Shown here: in pieces, positions 37,596 to 37,616 of the stretch
Numbering within the stretch: position 1 is the stretch's first letter
How the letters are laid out: the number at the start of each line of letters is the position of its first letter
DNA from: Microcaldota archaeon
GTDB taxonomy: Archaea; Micrarchaeota; Micrarchaeia; Micrarchaeales; CABMGC01
Assembly: GCA_027449585.1 (NCBI GenBank)
Contig: DAIDLJ010000006.1
Location: forward strand, 1-37,616
Reading direction: 5' to 3'
Length of the DNA: 37,616 bases
Notes under the pieces: model-generated
What the model saw: the letters and a program-made list of their open reading frames with translations, nothing else
What the model was told of the DNA's origin: nothing
Databases searched by the model: none
Made by a program: the position numbers and the translations under genes

Positions 37596-37616
37596 CGCGC
37601 GAACGCCGCTTTCAGC

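Overview
The window reads as archaeal chromosome, most likely from an acidophilic DPANN lineage close to Micrarchaeota (ARMAN-2-like). The evidence is: archaeal-type ribosomal, RNA polymerase (RpoD, RpoN), TFE, aIF2-alpha, RadA, GINS, RNase P (Pop5, Rpp30), prefoldin and diphthine synthase genes; tRNA genes without encoded CCA; a three-unit tRNA-splicing endonuclease of the kind described from ARMAN; a thermopsin-family acid protease; and a cytochrome b. Gene density is high. Many starts look leaderless, with a TATA box centred about 24-30 nt before the start codon, and TTG or GTG starts are common. Assignment to a lineage is inference from gene content, since no rRNA is present.

Layout. 1-2690 (minus): three cell-surface or membrane-anchored proteins, including a pilin-like protein with a Ser/Thr stalk, a 12-nt repeat array and two degenerate Hint (intein-fold) domains. 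2691-5696 (minus): the conserved archaeal cluster rpoD, tRNA-Leu, L18e, L13, S9, rpoN, a tRNA with an intron in its T-loop, then S2. 5803-14722: mixed genes including a 2',3'-cyclic phosphodiesterase (ThpR), a tRNA-binding protein, a UPF0200 nucleotide kinase, a winged-helix regulator with nested palindromes over its start, a prepilin peptidase, a HAD phosphatase-ribokinase fusion, cytochrome b and several unknowns.

14879-18483 is a compact integrative element inserted in tRNA-Glu(TTC). It has 59-bp direct repeats (intact tRNA on the right, truncated copy on the left), a tyrosine recombinase starting inside the tRNA, a RelE-like toxin with antitoxin, a CDF metal-efflux transporter, an arsenate-reductase-like protein, and a 580-bp gene-free zone rich in hairpins and CTCTACAT boxes. 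Its cargo is AT-richer than the surroundings.

18507-25223 holds an Nmad1-like protein and dCTP deaminase (divergent), a PRC-barrel protein, three polytopic membrane proteins around the splicing endonuclease, and a UPF0104 membrane protein. 25220-29358: diphthine synthase, RadA, a probable structured RNA, a DUF92 protein, branched-chain aminotransferase and tRNA-Gly. 29438-37616: thermopsin-like surface protease, then PAC2, aIF2-alpha, L44e and GINS, initiator tRNA, TFE, a DUF7768-like protein, the RNase P proteins with prefoldin beta, and a winged-helix plus membrane-protein pair. The last about 120 bases jump to roughly 67% GC and look foreign to the rest, possibly an assembly junction.

How genes connect. 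The splicing endonuclease (21007-22173) is the enzyme expected to remove the unusual T-loop intron in the tRNA at 3320-3414. The prepilin peptidase (8470-9333) is the natural processor of the class III signal peptide on the Hint-domain pilin (939-2690). RNase P proteins, ThpR and the initiator tRNA add a strong RNA-maturation theme.
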